Source: Solen grandis (lineage: Eukaryota > Mollusca > Bivalvia > Adapedonta > Solenidae). From it: DNA of 64,000 bases. The translations under genes were made by a program, and so were the position numbers. The notes under the pieces are model-generated. The model worked only from the letters and a program-made list of their open reading frames with translations. It made no database searches and was not told the origin of the DNA. Below, in pieces: positions 32,010-44,410 of the stretch. The stretch covers positions 38,660,815 to 38,724,814 of the forward strand of contig CM037794.1 of the NCBI GenBank assembly GCA_021229015.1. Direction: 5' to 3'. Numbering within the stretch: position 1 is the first letter of the stretch; each line of letters starts with the position of its first letter.

Positions 32010-33253
32010 AATTAAGCTATAATGTTGTTGTTTTAATGATTTATGCGAAGAAAAAACAGAAATCATTTAAAGTCACTCAGAACTGCTTCTATACATACAG
32101 ACATGGCTCTTGCACGTGCATGTGCACAGTAATGTAATCTATCAATGTATAATTTAGTTTCAAGAGCTTCCATGGAACAGTTACCGATGAAAAATCTCCA
32201 GATAGAGAGACTGACAAAGCCAAACTGAAAACCTATTCTATTGCCTACCTTCATGGACAAAGGTTTCCGTTTTCTCATCCCAATCTTTCCTGACAGGTCT
32301 GACATTCTGTCAGATGGCCCGTGGTCCACCGAAGCAACTTCTGTAGATGCTTAATCAACTGAAAAAAATACAGTGCTACAATTAAGTCCCATATGTGTGT
32401 AAATATACATTGTATTTTAGTACCTTATACACCATCAGATTAGGCGCACCTTTTTTTTCCGAAAAATTCAGTTTGATGGAGGGAGTGTGCTTTATAAGAC
32501 GATGTACAGGTTTTCATATTTCACCCAATCAAGTCAGTGAAATTTGCAGGTATACAACCTCTAAAAAAGTTAACCTTGTGGCAGGACTACTGACAGCCAA
32601 GAAGATATGATAATGTGCGTTTAAGATTATAATATATACCAATAATCAGTTTACAGTTTTTTTTTCTACTTGTACTTTTTATAATTAAATGATCACAAGA
32701 ACTGAGAAAACATGATCATGGTAGCCATTTTTGTTACAAATAAAAAAGTTATATTACTTGACCTCATGATGACCTCCTCAATATTGGTCGTTATATTAAG
32801 GTGAGTATTCTAAAAAGTGAATTCAATTTTAGAAAAGTCTATCTAAAATACAAATAGTGGTATCCTGATATTTGGAAAATATCATGACAGGTACAACTTT
32901 AATATGCTAGACTCTCGGGAGTCAAGCGAGAGTTGACAGGTGGCATTTGTTATGTAATATCTGTTAGTTGAGAGAATTTTGACAGGGGACATTTTCAAGT
33001 CCCCCCGACTCTGTCACTTCTATTTGAAATGCGTGAACACAGCTGAGTAATGCTATCTAATGAGAACATGTCAACCATTTACCTCAACTCTCCTTAATGT
33101 AACAATCTAATTCCAAGAGATGAACATACAAGAGTTTTTTCTGGAACACCTGTGTTACCTGCTGAAGCGTGACGGAAAAAGTGTGACAGACGTACTGGCG
33201 GACAGACACACAAACAACGGAAACGTGATCACTATGTGGCATCTCTGCTTAGT
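32010..33253. other. Unique-looking sequence of the left arm, no gene recognised
   Basis: Short ORFs (60-90 codons) on both strands lack domains. The same sequence recurs inverted at about 46,440-47,680. Confidence 0.5.
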
Positions 33254-35882
33254 ACGGAAGCGTATTAGTGCCACATTGACACTTATTATTTTTTTAATTT
33301 TGACACTTTAATCTGTAAAATTTACAGATTAATCTGTAAAATTTACAGTTTTAAACTGTAAAATTCACACTTTTTTCTGTAAATGTACACATTAATCTGT
33401 AAAATTCACACTTTTTTTTCTGTAAATTTTACACTTTTTTTCTGTAAAATTCACATATTAATCTGTAAAATTGACACTTTTTCTGTAAATTTTACATTTT
33501 AATCTGTAAATTTTACACATTAAACTAGCCTGTTTAAAATAATGGCAGTGTCTATCGGCACGACGGTCGTGCAGATAAGGTTGTCATACGCACGACGAAA
33601 ATATAAAAAAGCACATCCAGAGGTGAAAATATCTAGACCTTGTTTTTTCCATCTTTCTTTCTTCATTCATTTGTTTCAAATGTTGCGGTGATAAAAAGAG
33701 CCGTGTAAATGACCAAATTCTTTCCTATTGAATTAATAGTTTGCTTAGTTCTGCCAGTGGTGGTGTTTTATGACAAGTGACAAGGGCATCCTCTTTTTTT
33801 TTTTTCTTTTTTTTTTGTTGCAGTTATCTTTAGTGGGTAGGTAGAGAGATATGTATTGAAGAAGACATGTAATGAAAGCAGCATAAGCTAAACAGCAAAA
33901 CACCAGGCTAAATACAAGAAAGAGTGGGGATAACATAGGTTTTCGACCTTTTAGTATTACTGAAACATCCAAAGAAAATAAAGACGAGGAGATAAGGTGA
34001 AAATAATAAAAAAAAAACCTGTAACTTTTAGAATATTTGTTCCTAACCACCCAATTTTGTTTTTGGCAAATAAAGCTACAAAATTCTACATAATTGTCAT
34101 ATATACATAAAATTTATTTTTGCTTACAAGTAGTTTTTACATTTATGAATAAATTATTCAAGTTATGCATTATACACTATTTTAGTCTCAAAATTTCATA
34201 TTACTTTTACAGAATTCACAAAATACAAACCTATAACATATACCTACAACATATACCGGTGCACACAACATATACCTACAATATATACCTACAATATATA
34301 CCTGTACCTACAGCATCTACCGGTACCTACAACATATACCGGTTTATACAATATATACCTACAATATATACTGGTACATATTATATATATATATATATAT
34401 ATATATACCTACAACATATACCGGTGCACACAACATATACCTACAATATATACCTACAATATATACCTGTACCTACAGCATCTACCGGTACCTACAACAT
34501 ATACCGGTTTATACAATATATACTGGTACATATTATATATATATACCTACAACACATACCGGTACACAAAACATATACCTACAACATATACCTACATTGC
34601 ATTCCTACAACATATATCTGTACCTACAAGATGTACCGTTACATACAACATATACCTACAACATATACCTACAATTTATACCTACAACATATACCTATAA
34701 CATATACATACAATATATACCTACAACATACACCTACAATATACAACATATGCCTACAACATATACATACAACATATACCTACAATATATACATACAATA
34801 CATACCTTCAATATATACCCACATATATCTATAACATATACCTACAATATATGCCTACAACATATACCTATAATATATACATACAATACATACCTACAAC
34901 ATATACCTATAATATATACATACAACACATACCTACAATATATACCCACATATATCTATAACATATACCTACAATATATGCCTACAACATATACCTATAA
35001 TATATACATACAATACATACCTACAACATATACCTACAATATATACATACAACACATACCTACAATATATACCCACATATATCTATAACATATACCTACA
35101 ATATATACATACAGCATATACCCATAATATTTAACTACAGCATAAGTCTATAATATATACCTTCAATATTTACCAACAATATATACCTACAACATATACC
35201 GATACCTACAACATAAACCAGTACATACAACATATACATACAATATATACTGGTACATACAACATATACCTACATCATATATGTACAATATATACCGACA
35301 CATCAAATATATTTATAAAAACAAATACATACAGCATATACATATACATGTAACACATATGTATAATATATACAGGAAAGAAAGAAAGAAACAAGTTTTA
35401 CAGAAGAAAAAGTGTGAATTTTACAGAAAAAAGTGTGAATTTTACATATTAATGTGTAAATTTTACAGAAAAATGTGTGAATTTTACAGTTTAATCTGTA
35501 AAATTTACAGATTAATGTGTATATTTTACAGAAAAAAGTGTGAATTTTACAGAAATAAGTTGTGAATTTTACAGAGTAATGTAAAATTACAGTTTAAAAC
35601 TGTAAATTTACAGAAAAAGGTGTGAATTTTACAGATTAATGTGTAAATTTTACAGAAACAATGTGTGAATTTTACAGTTTAATCTGTAAAATTTACAGAT
35701 TATTGTGTATAATTTTACAGAAAAAAGTGTGAATTTTACAGATTAAAGAGTAAAATTTACAGAAAAAGTGTGAATTTTACAGTTTAATCTGTAAATTTTA
35801 CTGATTAATCTGTAATTTTACAGATTAAAGTGTCAAATTAAAAAAATAATAAGTGTCAATGTGGCACTAATACGCTTCCGTA
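33254..35882. mobile_element. Foldback-type element (left-arm copy)
   Basis: Outer inverted repeats CGGAAGCGTATTAGTGCC ... GGCACTAATACGCTTCCG are followed inward by a block reading ACACTTATTATTTTTTT. Then come many copies of CTGTAAAATTTACA(C) in opposite orientation at the two ends. The interior contains short unique DNA and a long ACATATACCTACA-type satellite (34,230-35,280) with an AT run at about 34,380. No transposase frame is visible; the ORFs in the satellite are repeat artefacts. The copy in the other arm spans 44,411-46,436. Confidence 0.8.
34230..35280. repeat. ACATATACCTACA microsatellite/minisatellite
   Basis: About 1 kb of TA(C/T)-rich short units with CCGGT and TGGTACA variants. 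The partner tract in the other arm (about 45,010-45,440) is much shorter and more degraded. Confidence 0.95.
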
Positions 35883-35889
35883 GCTTTCA

Positions 35890-37150
35890 GCAGCTGACAC
35901 TAAAACGATTCACAATCTCAGTAGCCAATGAAATTTACCGTTACTATAGCTCTAAAATGCTCTATCAAAATAGCCAACGGCACAAATCTCAAAACACTGG
36001 TGCATCTTATATGATAAGCTTTGTTGTTTGTTTGCTTTTTACATAAATAACCATGAAAATTAAGGTGCGCCCTATACGTTGCTGGGACTAATCTTATGGT
36101 GTATATGATGACATTTATTTGCTTTCTATTTCAATTTTCAGACTGAGTGCACAAGCCATGATGCTGTGCACCTATATGAGGATATACCTGTGGTTAAATA
36201 CACAACAAACAAAGACACACGTAGATTATTTAGATTCTAACCCGAAATTTATTGTTTTTCATCTGTACTTTCTCCTTTAAACCGCGGAACCTACAAGCAA
36301 AAAAATTTATGCGGTTCTCTCAAAAATACAAATGACGATAATAAATACAGACATGTGTCACTGACACTAGAACTGCACACCCAGTCCCTACTTTTTCTCC
36401 TACATTGCCTTTTTTGTTACAAAATAAGACACGGAATATACAATCGCTCGATAACAAGATTGTAACTTTAAAACAAATTTATGCTACAATTGATTTCTAT
36501 GCACGGTCCGATAAGCCTGATATTTAGCTAACATGTTTTACATGGAACATCACAACAATGCCTCTTTTACGCAAAATAAAGCGAATGTGAACAGTTTGAA
36601 CTTTAAACAAGTCCAAAAATCCATCAACTTCCGGTTCATATCACTGATTCTGTAGCAAGAGAACTAATTGGACGTCATGAAATTGACAAGAAACTGACAT
36701 CGGCGCAAATTTTCAAAATTAAAAAGAAAACAAATAACGGTGTTTCTGAAAAAGTCATGAACAAAAAATGTTAAGATAAAAGTCCTTAGGACCAAACTGA
36801 AAACTTCGAAATAAAGATTATTTTAATTAAAAATCAAATAAAATTATCAGTTTAGGTGTTGTGCTTGTCTTGTTTTCAAAACCAGTGCATTTTGTTACAA
36901 GAAAATGTGTCTCTGAGACACAAATGTCCCACCGGGACATTGTCGGGACTAAATATTTACTTGTTGTTTTTTTTGTTTGGTGTTTTAATTTATATAATGA
37001 TGTACATCTGTATAGATTCATAGTGATGTGAATTTATCTTTTTAGAAAAAGAATATTAACATCGAGTGCAGAATAACCAATTTTACCAGGTGACAGCCAT
37101 AACATTAAAGAAATTCTACCGGTTAATAATCCATATCATGATGTACATGT
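35890..37150. other. No gene recognised
   Basis: AT-rich sequence shared with the inverted arm (43,150-44,400). It contains an AAATGTCCCACCGGGACATT palindrome near 36,925. No domain-bearing ORF. Confidence 0.5.
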
Positions 37151-37154
37151 ATGT

Positions 37155-38565
37155 CAAGGGCAATGATGGCCCTTGATCGCTCACCTGATTACTGACCATG
37201 CCTTACCCATCTTCGAACTTGACCGAAATATCATCCAGACAAATATTTCTAACAAGTCTGAAAAAAATTGACTAAAAATGTGAGAATGATTCAGCTAAAA
37301 ATGTGCCCCCTAAGGTGTAAACAGGATAATAATAGATTTGATCTAGTGACCTACTTTTTGACTCCATCCCACCCTAGACTGAACATGAGCAAATATTATC
37401 AATACAAACATTTTGAGCAAGTTTGAGAAAGATTGAGCCAAAATATGGCCTGTGGAATGTAAACAAGATTTAACCAAGATTTGACCTAGTGACCTACCTT
37501 TTAACCCTAACCCACCCATGAACTAACTTGACTGAGACATTATCAAGACATACAGTCTAAGCAAGTTTGGTTAAGAATTTATCAAAATTGTGGCTTCTAG
37601 AGTGTAAACACTAAAACTGTTGATTATTTTATGATTAAAGGGCCATAACATCTGACTTTATAGGCCAATGTCAGTCATAATAAAACTAAGCTGAGAGATT
37701 ATGACCATATTGTTGTAAAGTTTAAAGAAGATTGCTTAAGACATGGAGGATACTAGAGTGTAAATAAGATGAAATCTGGCATTTCTTTATAAACAAAAGG
37801 GCCAAGATGACCCTATAAGATAATCGCTCACCTGAGAAACATTGCCTTCATTACCTGCACTGCTGAAGAAATGAAAATGTTAGAGAGTAAACAAACTGAA
37901 TCTGGCATATTTTATATTAAAAGGGAAATAATTCTTGACCTAATAGGCCGAACGTAGCTATAATCAATTTTAATTGAGAGATTAAGTTCAGCCATAGTCG
38001 AACTTGATCAACAGATTATGGTCACAAATATTTTCATTAAGTTTTAAAATAATTGCTTAAGAAATGAAGATGCTAAAGTGTAAACAAACTGAAATCTGGT
38101 ATTTTTATATTAAAAGAGGCATAATGCCTGACCTAATAGGTCGAAAAAAGCTATAATCAAACTTCATTGAGAGATTAAGGTCATAAACATTGTCATGAAG
38201 TTTGAAGATGATTGTTCAAGAAATGAAAAAGCAAGAGTGTAAACAAACTGAAAGGGGCATAACTCCGGACCTAATTGGCCGATATCAGCCATAATCGAAC
38301 TTGATCTATGGATGATGGTCACAAATATTTTTGTAAAGTTCGAAAATGATTGCTTGAGAAATGAGGATGCTAGAGTGTAAACAAACTGAAATCTGGCATG
38401 TTTTATATTGAAAGGGGCATAACTCCTGTCCTAATTAGCCAATATACGCCACAATCAAGCTTGATTGAGAGATTAAGGAAATTGTCATGAATTTAAGATG
38501 ATTGTTCAAGAATGAAAAAAAAGGAATCTTAGAAATAAAGATGTTAGAGTGTAAACACTAAAACT
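37155..38565. repeat. Tandem-core repeat element with GGGCAATGATGGCCC end
   Basis: Starts AAGGGCAATGATGGCCCTTGATCGCTCACCTGA, the same terminal palindrome type as 6973-9066. It is followed by diverged 140-150 bp units ('GAAATCTGGCAT', 'ACTCCTGACCTAATAGGCC', 'GAGTGTAAACAAACTG'). A second copy of the terminal block lies at about 37,795-37,835. The inverted copy is at 42,050-43,140. Confidence 0.75.
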
Positions 38566-38574
38566 TGTTGACGG

Positions 38575-39986
38575 GCGAAAAATAGACTATATACCGAATG
38601 ATCGTAAATTGGGTTCAGATGAAACATTAGATATAGTTAAACCGTGACCACGTGCATCTCAGGACTGTAGGTCGAATCGTTTTGTTCTGGTGACCAGTTG
38701 CTTGATATATGTAAATCTACAAATACATGGATTGTAAATGGTCGATTATGTAAGGATCGAAATGTTGAAAAAAATACATGCATGACATATAATGGACAAA
38801 GTGTCGTTGACTACCTTTTAACACAAAGCTCAAACTTCGACTCGAAAAACAATTTCACAGCACTCGATTTTAACGAGTATTCGAACAATGCCCTGGTATC
38901 TTTTGAAATTAAAACTAATATCGAGCAACCGAAGTAAAAATAATGACACTTACGTGATCTACAAGTGGAAACTGAGTACAAACAACATTTTATCAATGAT
39001 ACATGCTTACGTATTGAACAATTACAACGCGACATAACCTCAGGCATAAATGCAACGGTCGACCCAGATATCATAGTTCTGAAATTTACAAACCGTATAA
39101 ACCAATGCGGAAAGAAGTACTTCGAAGGTCATAGGAAACCAAGGAACGCTCACTTTTTTCAGGACAGAAACGTTAATAAATGGTACTTTATTTAATCACA
39201 TCTTTGATACAAAAACAAAATCCAAAATGTTGATCAACAGGTATTATAATACCATTGTACAAAAAAAGATGATTCGACAGATACAAACAATTATAGAGGC
39301 CTCACTATCATAAGCTGTTTTTCTAAGTTATTCACGAGCATTTTAAACGAGCGCCTTAAGCAATGATCTATTCGGCACAGTATTATAAGCGACGCACAGT
39401 TCGGCTTTAAACAAAAGCACAGCACAATTGACAGTGTGTTTATATTAAACACATTAATTGAATGACAATTTAATAAGAAAAAGAAATTGTTTGCATGTTT
39501 TATTGACTAACGTAAAGCATACGATAACGTTGATAGAAACAGCCCATGGTTTAAACTAATAAAGAATGGGATAGACATGTATAGTGAGGTCAAAATGGCG
39601 GTAAAACACATGAATACAATATCGGATTTTTACAATAGCGAGATCGGATTATTTCAAGGCGAGATTACTTCACCCATAATGTTTTCATTATTCCTAAATA
39701 ATACATTTACATTGAGCAACACCTTATACAGAATAAAACCATAGGTATAACTCTAGATCAAATGACCATGTATCTCTTATTGTTTGCTGATGATGCCGTT
39801 CTTTGCTCAGAATCGGCTGAGGATTTACAACACTCTCTTAACTGCCTGAGTCGTAATGCACAAAACTGAACATGCAAGTAAATATAGATAAAACTAAGAT
39901 GGTTGTTTTCCAAAAAGGTGGCTGATTAACCAGGATTTATTTTTTAAATAAACGGTCAAAATAATAATATTGTAAGTAGTTTCAAT
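38575..39986 (+). pseudogene. LINE fragment: endonuclease and reverse transcriptase (left copy)
   Basis: The 38,698-38,937 frame shows the C-terminal part of an AP-endonuclease (LLDICKSTNTWIVNGRL, VVDYLL; the usual SDHxPv is degraded to SNNALV). Further right, in changing frames, come RT blocks: GLTIISCFSKLFTSILNERL, CFID.RKAYD (motif A region), LFQGEITSPIMFSLF (motif B region) and LLLFADDAVLCSESAEDL (motif C, 39,766-39,830). Many stops and shifts make it inactive. It is a non-LTR retrotransposon of the APE-containing type; the clade is not determined. The copy is cut off at 39,986, where the arm ends. Confidence 0.8.
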
Positions 39987-40632
39987 GCTTACGAAGAAAT
40001 AGATATTAAATAAAGAATAAAAAAAAAAAACTTTTAAAATCGATTGAATAACGTAAGAAAACAATTTTTGAGGATAGTATTATCTTAAATTGTTCCTGTT
40101 CTTATTTTCTGAATGATAGTAAACAGTTGTGTAATCAATTATATGCTTTCTAAATATCTTCTTAAGAAGATGAAAATAAATAGAAAAAAAGATTTAAAGC
40201 TTTTTTTTTAAACATATTTATATATAATTTATGATAATGATGATTTACGTATCTAATCTTACATTATAATGCATCATTATTCCATTTCTTTGTATTAACT
40301 TGTATATTCAATACCCTTGAAATAAGCAAACGGAAAGCCGCTTCGTTTGTATCTTAAACAAACGACTTCTAGTTGTCGTTGCTTTTACATTGATTATCCA
40401 TTTGCAAAATTTTCGGTGAATCTTTTCTAAGCAATCGGCTTTTTTATTTCCCCAAATCTCGCATCCGAGAATTGATAAAACAAAATAATCAAACAAATTA
40501 AACATAGTATCGACCGGCAATTCCCTATCTGGTTTTATTAAACAATGAACACATTGCCCCGAATGCTTTCCCCTTTAAAGTATTAGTGGCTGGAACAAAC
40601 GATCCTCCCGGGGACATCACGATGCCCAAGTA
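39987..40632. other. Spacer between the inverted arms
   Basis: 646 bp not shared by the left arm. On the minus strand 40,632-40,308 continues the right-arm LINE (SPGGSFVPATNTLKGKAFG, then LGCEIWGNKKADCLEKIHRKF of the RT thumb/C-terminal region). The part nearest 39,987 is AT-rich. So the left arm is a truncated inverted copy relative to the LINE. Confidence 0.75.
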
Positions 40633-42045
40633 ATTGAAACTACTTACAATATTATTATTTTGACCGTTTATTTAAAAAATAAATCCTGGTTTAATCAGCC
40701 ACCTTTTTGGAAAACAACCATCTTAGTTTTATCTATATTTACTTGCATGTTCAGTTTTGTGCATTACGACTCAGGCAGTTAAGAGAGTGTTGTAAATCCT
40801 CAGCCGATTCTGAGCAAAGAACGGCATCATCAGCAAACAATAAGAGATACATGGTCATTTGATCTAGAGTTATACCTATGGTTTTATTCTGTATAAGGTG
40901 TTGCTCAATGTAAATGTATTATTTAGGAATAATGAAAACATTATGGGTGAAGTAATCTCGCCTTGAAATAATCCGATCTCGCTATTGTAAAAATCCGATA
41001 TTGTATTCATGTGTTTTACCGCCATTTTGACCTCACTATACATGTCTATCCCATTCTTTATTAGTTTAAACCATGGGCTGTTTCTATCAACGTTATCGTA
41101 TGCTTTACGTTAGTCAATAAAACATGCAAACAATTTCTTTTTCTTATTAAATTGTCATTCAATTAATGTGTTTAATATAAACACACTGTCAATTGTGCTG
41201 TGCTTTTGTTTAAAGCCGAACTGTGCGTCGCTTATAATACTGTGCCGAATAGATCATTGCTTAAGGCGCTCGTTTAAAATGCTCGTGAATAACTTAGAAA
41301 AACAGCTTATGATAGTGAGGCCTCTATAATTGTTTGTATCTGTCGAATCATCTTTTTTTGTACAATGGTATTATAATACCTGTTGATCAACATTTTGGAT
41401 TTTGTTTTTGTATCAAAGATGTGATTAAATAAAGTACCATTTATTAACGTTTCTGTCCTGAAAAAAGTGAGCGTTCCTTGGTTTCCTATGACCTTCGAAG
41501 TACTTCTTTCCGCATTGGTTTATACGGTTTGTAAATTTGAGAACTATGATGCCTGGGTCGACCGTTGCATTTATGCCTGAGGTTATGTCGCGTTGTAATT
41601 GTTCAATACGTAAGCATATATCATTGATAAAATGTTGTTTGTACTCAGTTTCCACTTGTAGATCACGTAAGTGTCATTTTTTTTTACTTCGGTTGCTCGA
41701 TATTAGTTTTAATTTCAAAAGATACCGGAGCATTATTCGAATACTCGTTAAAATCGAGTACTGTGAAATTGTTTTTCGAGTCGAAGTTTGAGCTTTGTGT
41801 TAAAAGGTAGTCAACGACACTTTGTCCATTATATGTCATGCATGTATTTTTTTTTCAACATTTCGATCCTTACATAATCGACCATTTACAATCAGTGTAT
41901 TTGTAGTTTTACATATATCAAGCAACTGGTCACCAAAACAAAACGATTCGACCCACAGTCCTGAGATGCACGTGGTAACGGTTTAACTATATCTAATGTT
42001 TCATCTGAACCCAATTTACGATCATTCGGTATTTAGTATATTTTT
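40308..42045 (-). pseudogene. LINE fragment (right copy), longer than its mirror
   Basis: Minus-strand mirror of 38,575-39,986, with the same endonuclease and RT motifs and the same kinds of breaks. It extends beyond the arm boundary into the spacer to include the post-RT region. The ORF at 41,425-41,655 corresponds to the left-arm ORF 38,965-39,195 with one residue difference visible near its start and another in the middle. Confidence 0.8.
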
Positions 42046-42049
42046 CGCC

Positions 42050-43140
42050 CGTCAACAAGTTTTAGTGTTTACACTCTAACATCTTTATTTCTTAAGCAAT
42101 CATCTTCAAACTTTGTCACCATGTTTATGGCCATAATATCGATCGAGTTCTGGATAAGATCGGCAAATCAGGTCAGGAGTTATGCCCCCTTTAATATAAA
42201 AAAATGCCAGATTTCAATTTGTTCACACTCTAGCTTCTTCATTCTTGAACAATCATCTTCAAACTTCATGACAATATTTATGACCTTAATCTCTCAATCA
42301 AGCTTGATTATGGCGTATATTGGCTAATTAGGACAGGAGTTATGCCCCTTTCAATATAAAACATACCAGATTTCAGCTTGTTTACACTTTAGCATCTTCA
42401 TTTCTTAAGCAATTATTTTAAAACTTAATGAAAATATTTGTGACCATAATATGTTGATCAAGTTCGACTATAGCTGAATTTAATCTCTCAATTAAAATTG
42501 ATTATAGCTAAGTTCGGCCTATTAGGTCAAGAATTATTTCCCTTTTAATATAAAATATGCCAGATTCAGTTTGTTTACTCTCTAACATTTTCATTTCTTC
42601 AGCAGTGCAGGTAATGAAGGCAATGTTTCTCAGGTGAGCGATTATAGGGTCATCTTGGCCCTTTTGTTTATAAAGAAATGCCAGATTTCATCTTATTTAC
42701 ACTCTAGTATCCTCCATGTCTTAAGCAATCTTCTTCAAACTTTACAACAATATGGTCATAATCTCCCAGCTTAGTTTTATTATGACTGACATTGGCCCTT
42801 TAATCATAAAATAATCAACAGTTTTAGTGTTTACACTCTAGAAGCCACAATTTTGATAAATTATTAACCAAACTTGCTTAGACTGTACGTCTTGATAATG
42901 TCTCAGTCGAGTTAGATCATGGGTGGGTTAGGGTTAAAAGGTAGGTCACTAGATCAAATCTATTATTATCCTGTTTACACCTTAGGGGGCACATTTTTAG
43001 CTGAATAATTCTCACATTTTTAGTCAATTTTTTTCAGACTTGTTAGAAATATTTGTCTGGATGATATTTCGGTCAAGTTCGAAGATGGGTAAGGCATGGT
43101 CAGTAATCAGGTGAGCGATCAAGGGCCATCATTGCCCTTG
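42050..43140. repeat. Inverted copy of the tandem-core repeat element
   Basis: Mirror of 37,155-38,565, ending at GGTGAGCGATCAAGGGCC and ATCATTGCCCTTG. Confidence 0.8.
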
Positions 43141-44410
43141 ACATGTACATCATGATATGGATTTTTAACCGGTAGAATTTCTTCAATTTTATGGCTGTCA
43201 CCTGGTAAAATTGGTTATTCTGCACTCGGTGTTAATATTCTTTTTCTAAAAAGATATATTCACATCACCATGAAACTATACAAATGTACATCATTATATA
43301 AATTAAAACACCAAACAAAAAAACAACAAGTAAATATTTAGTCCCGACAATGTCCCGGTGGGACATTTGTGTCTCAGAGACACATTTTCTTGTAACAAAA
43401 TGCACTGGTTTTGAAAACACAGACAAGCACACACCTAAACTGATAATTTTATTTGATTTTTAATTAAAATAATCTTTATTTCGAAGTTTTCAGTTTGGTC
43501 CTAAGGACTTTTATCTTAACATTTTTTGTTCATGACTTTTTCAGAAACACAGTTATTTGTTTTCTTTTTAATTTTGAAAATTTGCGCCGATGTCAGTTTC
43601 TTGTCAATTTCATGACGTCCAATTAGTTCTCTTGCTACAGAATCAGTGATATGAACCGGAAGTTGATGGGATTTTGGACTTGTTTAAAGTTCAAACTGTT
43701 CACATTTCGCTTTATTTTGCGTAAAAGAGGCATTTTTGTGATGTTCCATGTAAAACATGTTAGCTAAATATCAGGCTTATCGGACCGTGCATAGAAATCA
43801 ATTGTAGCATAAATTTGTTTAAAGTTACAATCTTTGTTATCGAGCGATTGTATATTCCGTGTCTTATTTTGTAACAAAAAAGGCAATGTAGGAGAAAAAG
43901 TAGGGACTGGGTGTGCAGTTCTAGTGTCAGTGACATATGTCTGTATTTATTATCGTCATTTGTATATTTTGAGAGAACCGCATAAAGTTATTTTGCTTGT
44001 AGATTCCGCGGTTTAAAGGAGAAAGTACAGATGAAAAACAATAAATTTCGGGTTAGAATCTACATAATCTATGTGTGTCTTTGTTTTGTTGTGTATTTAA
44101 CCACAGGTATATCTCATATAGGTGCACAGCATCATGGCTTGTGCACTCAGTCTGAAAATTGAAATAGAAAGCAAATAAATGCTCATCATATACACCATAA
44201 GATTAGTCCCAGCAACGTATAGGGCGCACCTTAATTTTCATGGTTATTTATGTATAAAGCAAACAAACAACAAAGCTTATCGTATAAGATGCACCAGTGT
44301 TTTGAAATTTGTGCCGTTGGCTATTTTGATAGAGCATTTTAAAAGCTATAGTAACGGTAAATTTCATTGGCTACTGAGATTGTGAATCGTTTTAGTGTCA
44401 GCTGCTGAAA

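Larger units (their letters stand above)
30679..39986 (+). repeat. Left arm of giant inverted repeat
   Basis: Its reverse complement is found at 40,633-49,012 in the same order. Shared landmarks include the 62-bp-type repeat, the 'GTGAACCCCAAAATC' block, the foldback element, the 'CAATGATGGCCCTTGATCGC' block, and the LINE FADDAVLCS region. The arm starts directly at the N gap, so its true left end is unknown. It is longer than the other arm mainly because the ACATATACCTACA satellite (34,230-35,280) is expanded. Confidence 0.95.

Noticed and set aside
34094..35088. ORFs with YTYNIYLQHIP repeats
   Set aside because: Translation of the ACATATACCTACA satellite; no start context, domain or splice support.
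35281..35565. ORF with KKCEFYRK repeats (also 44,698-45,015)
   Set aside because: Translation of the CTGTAAAATTCACAC arrays of the foldback element.
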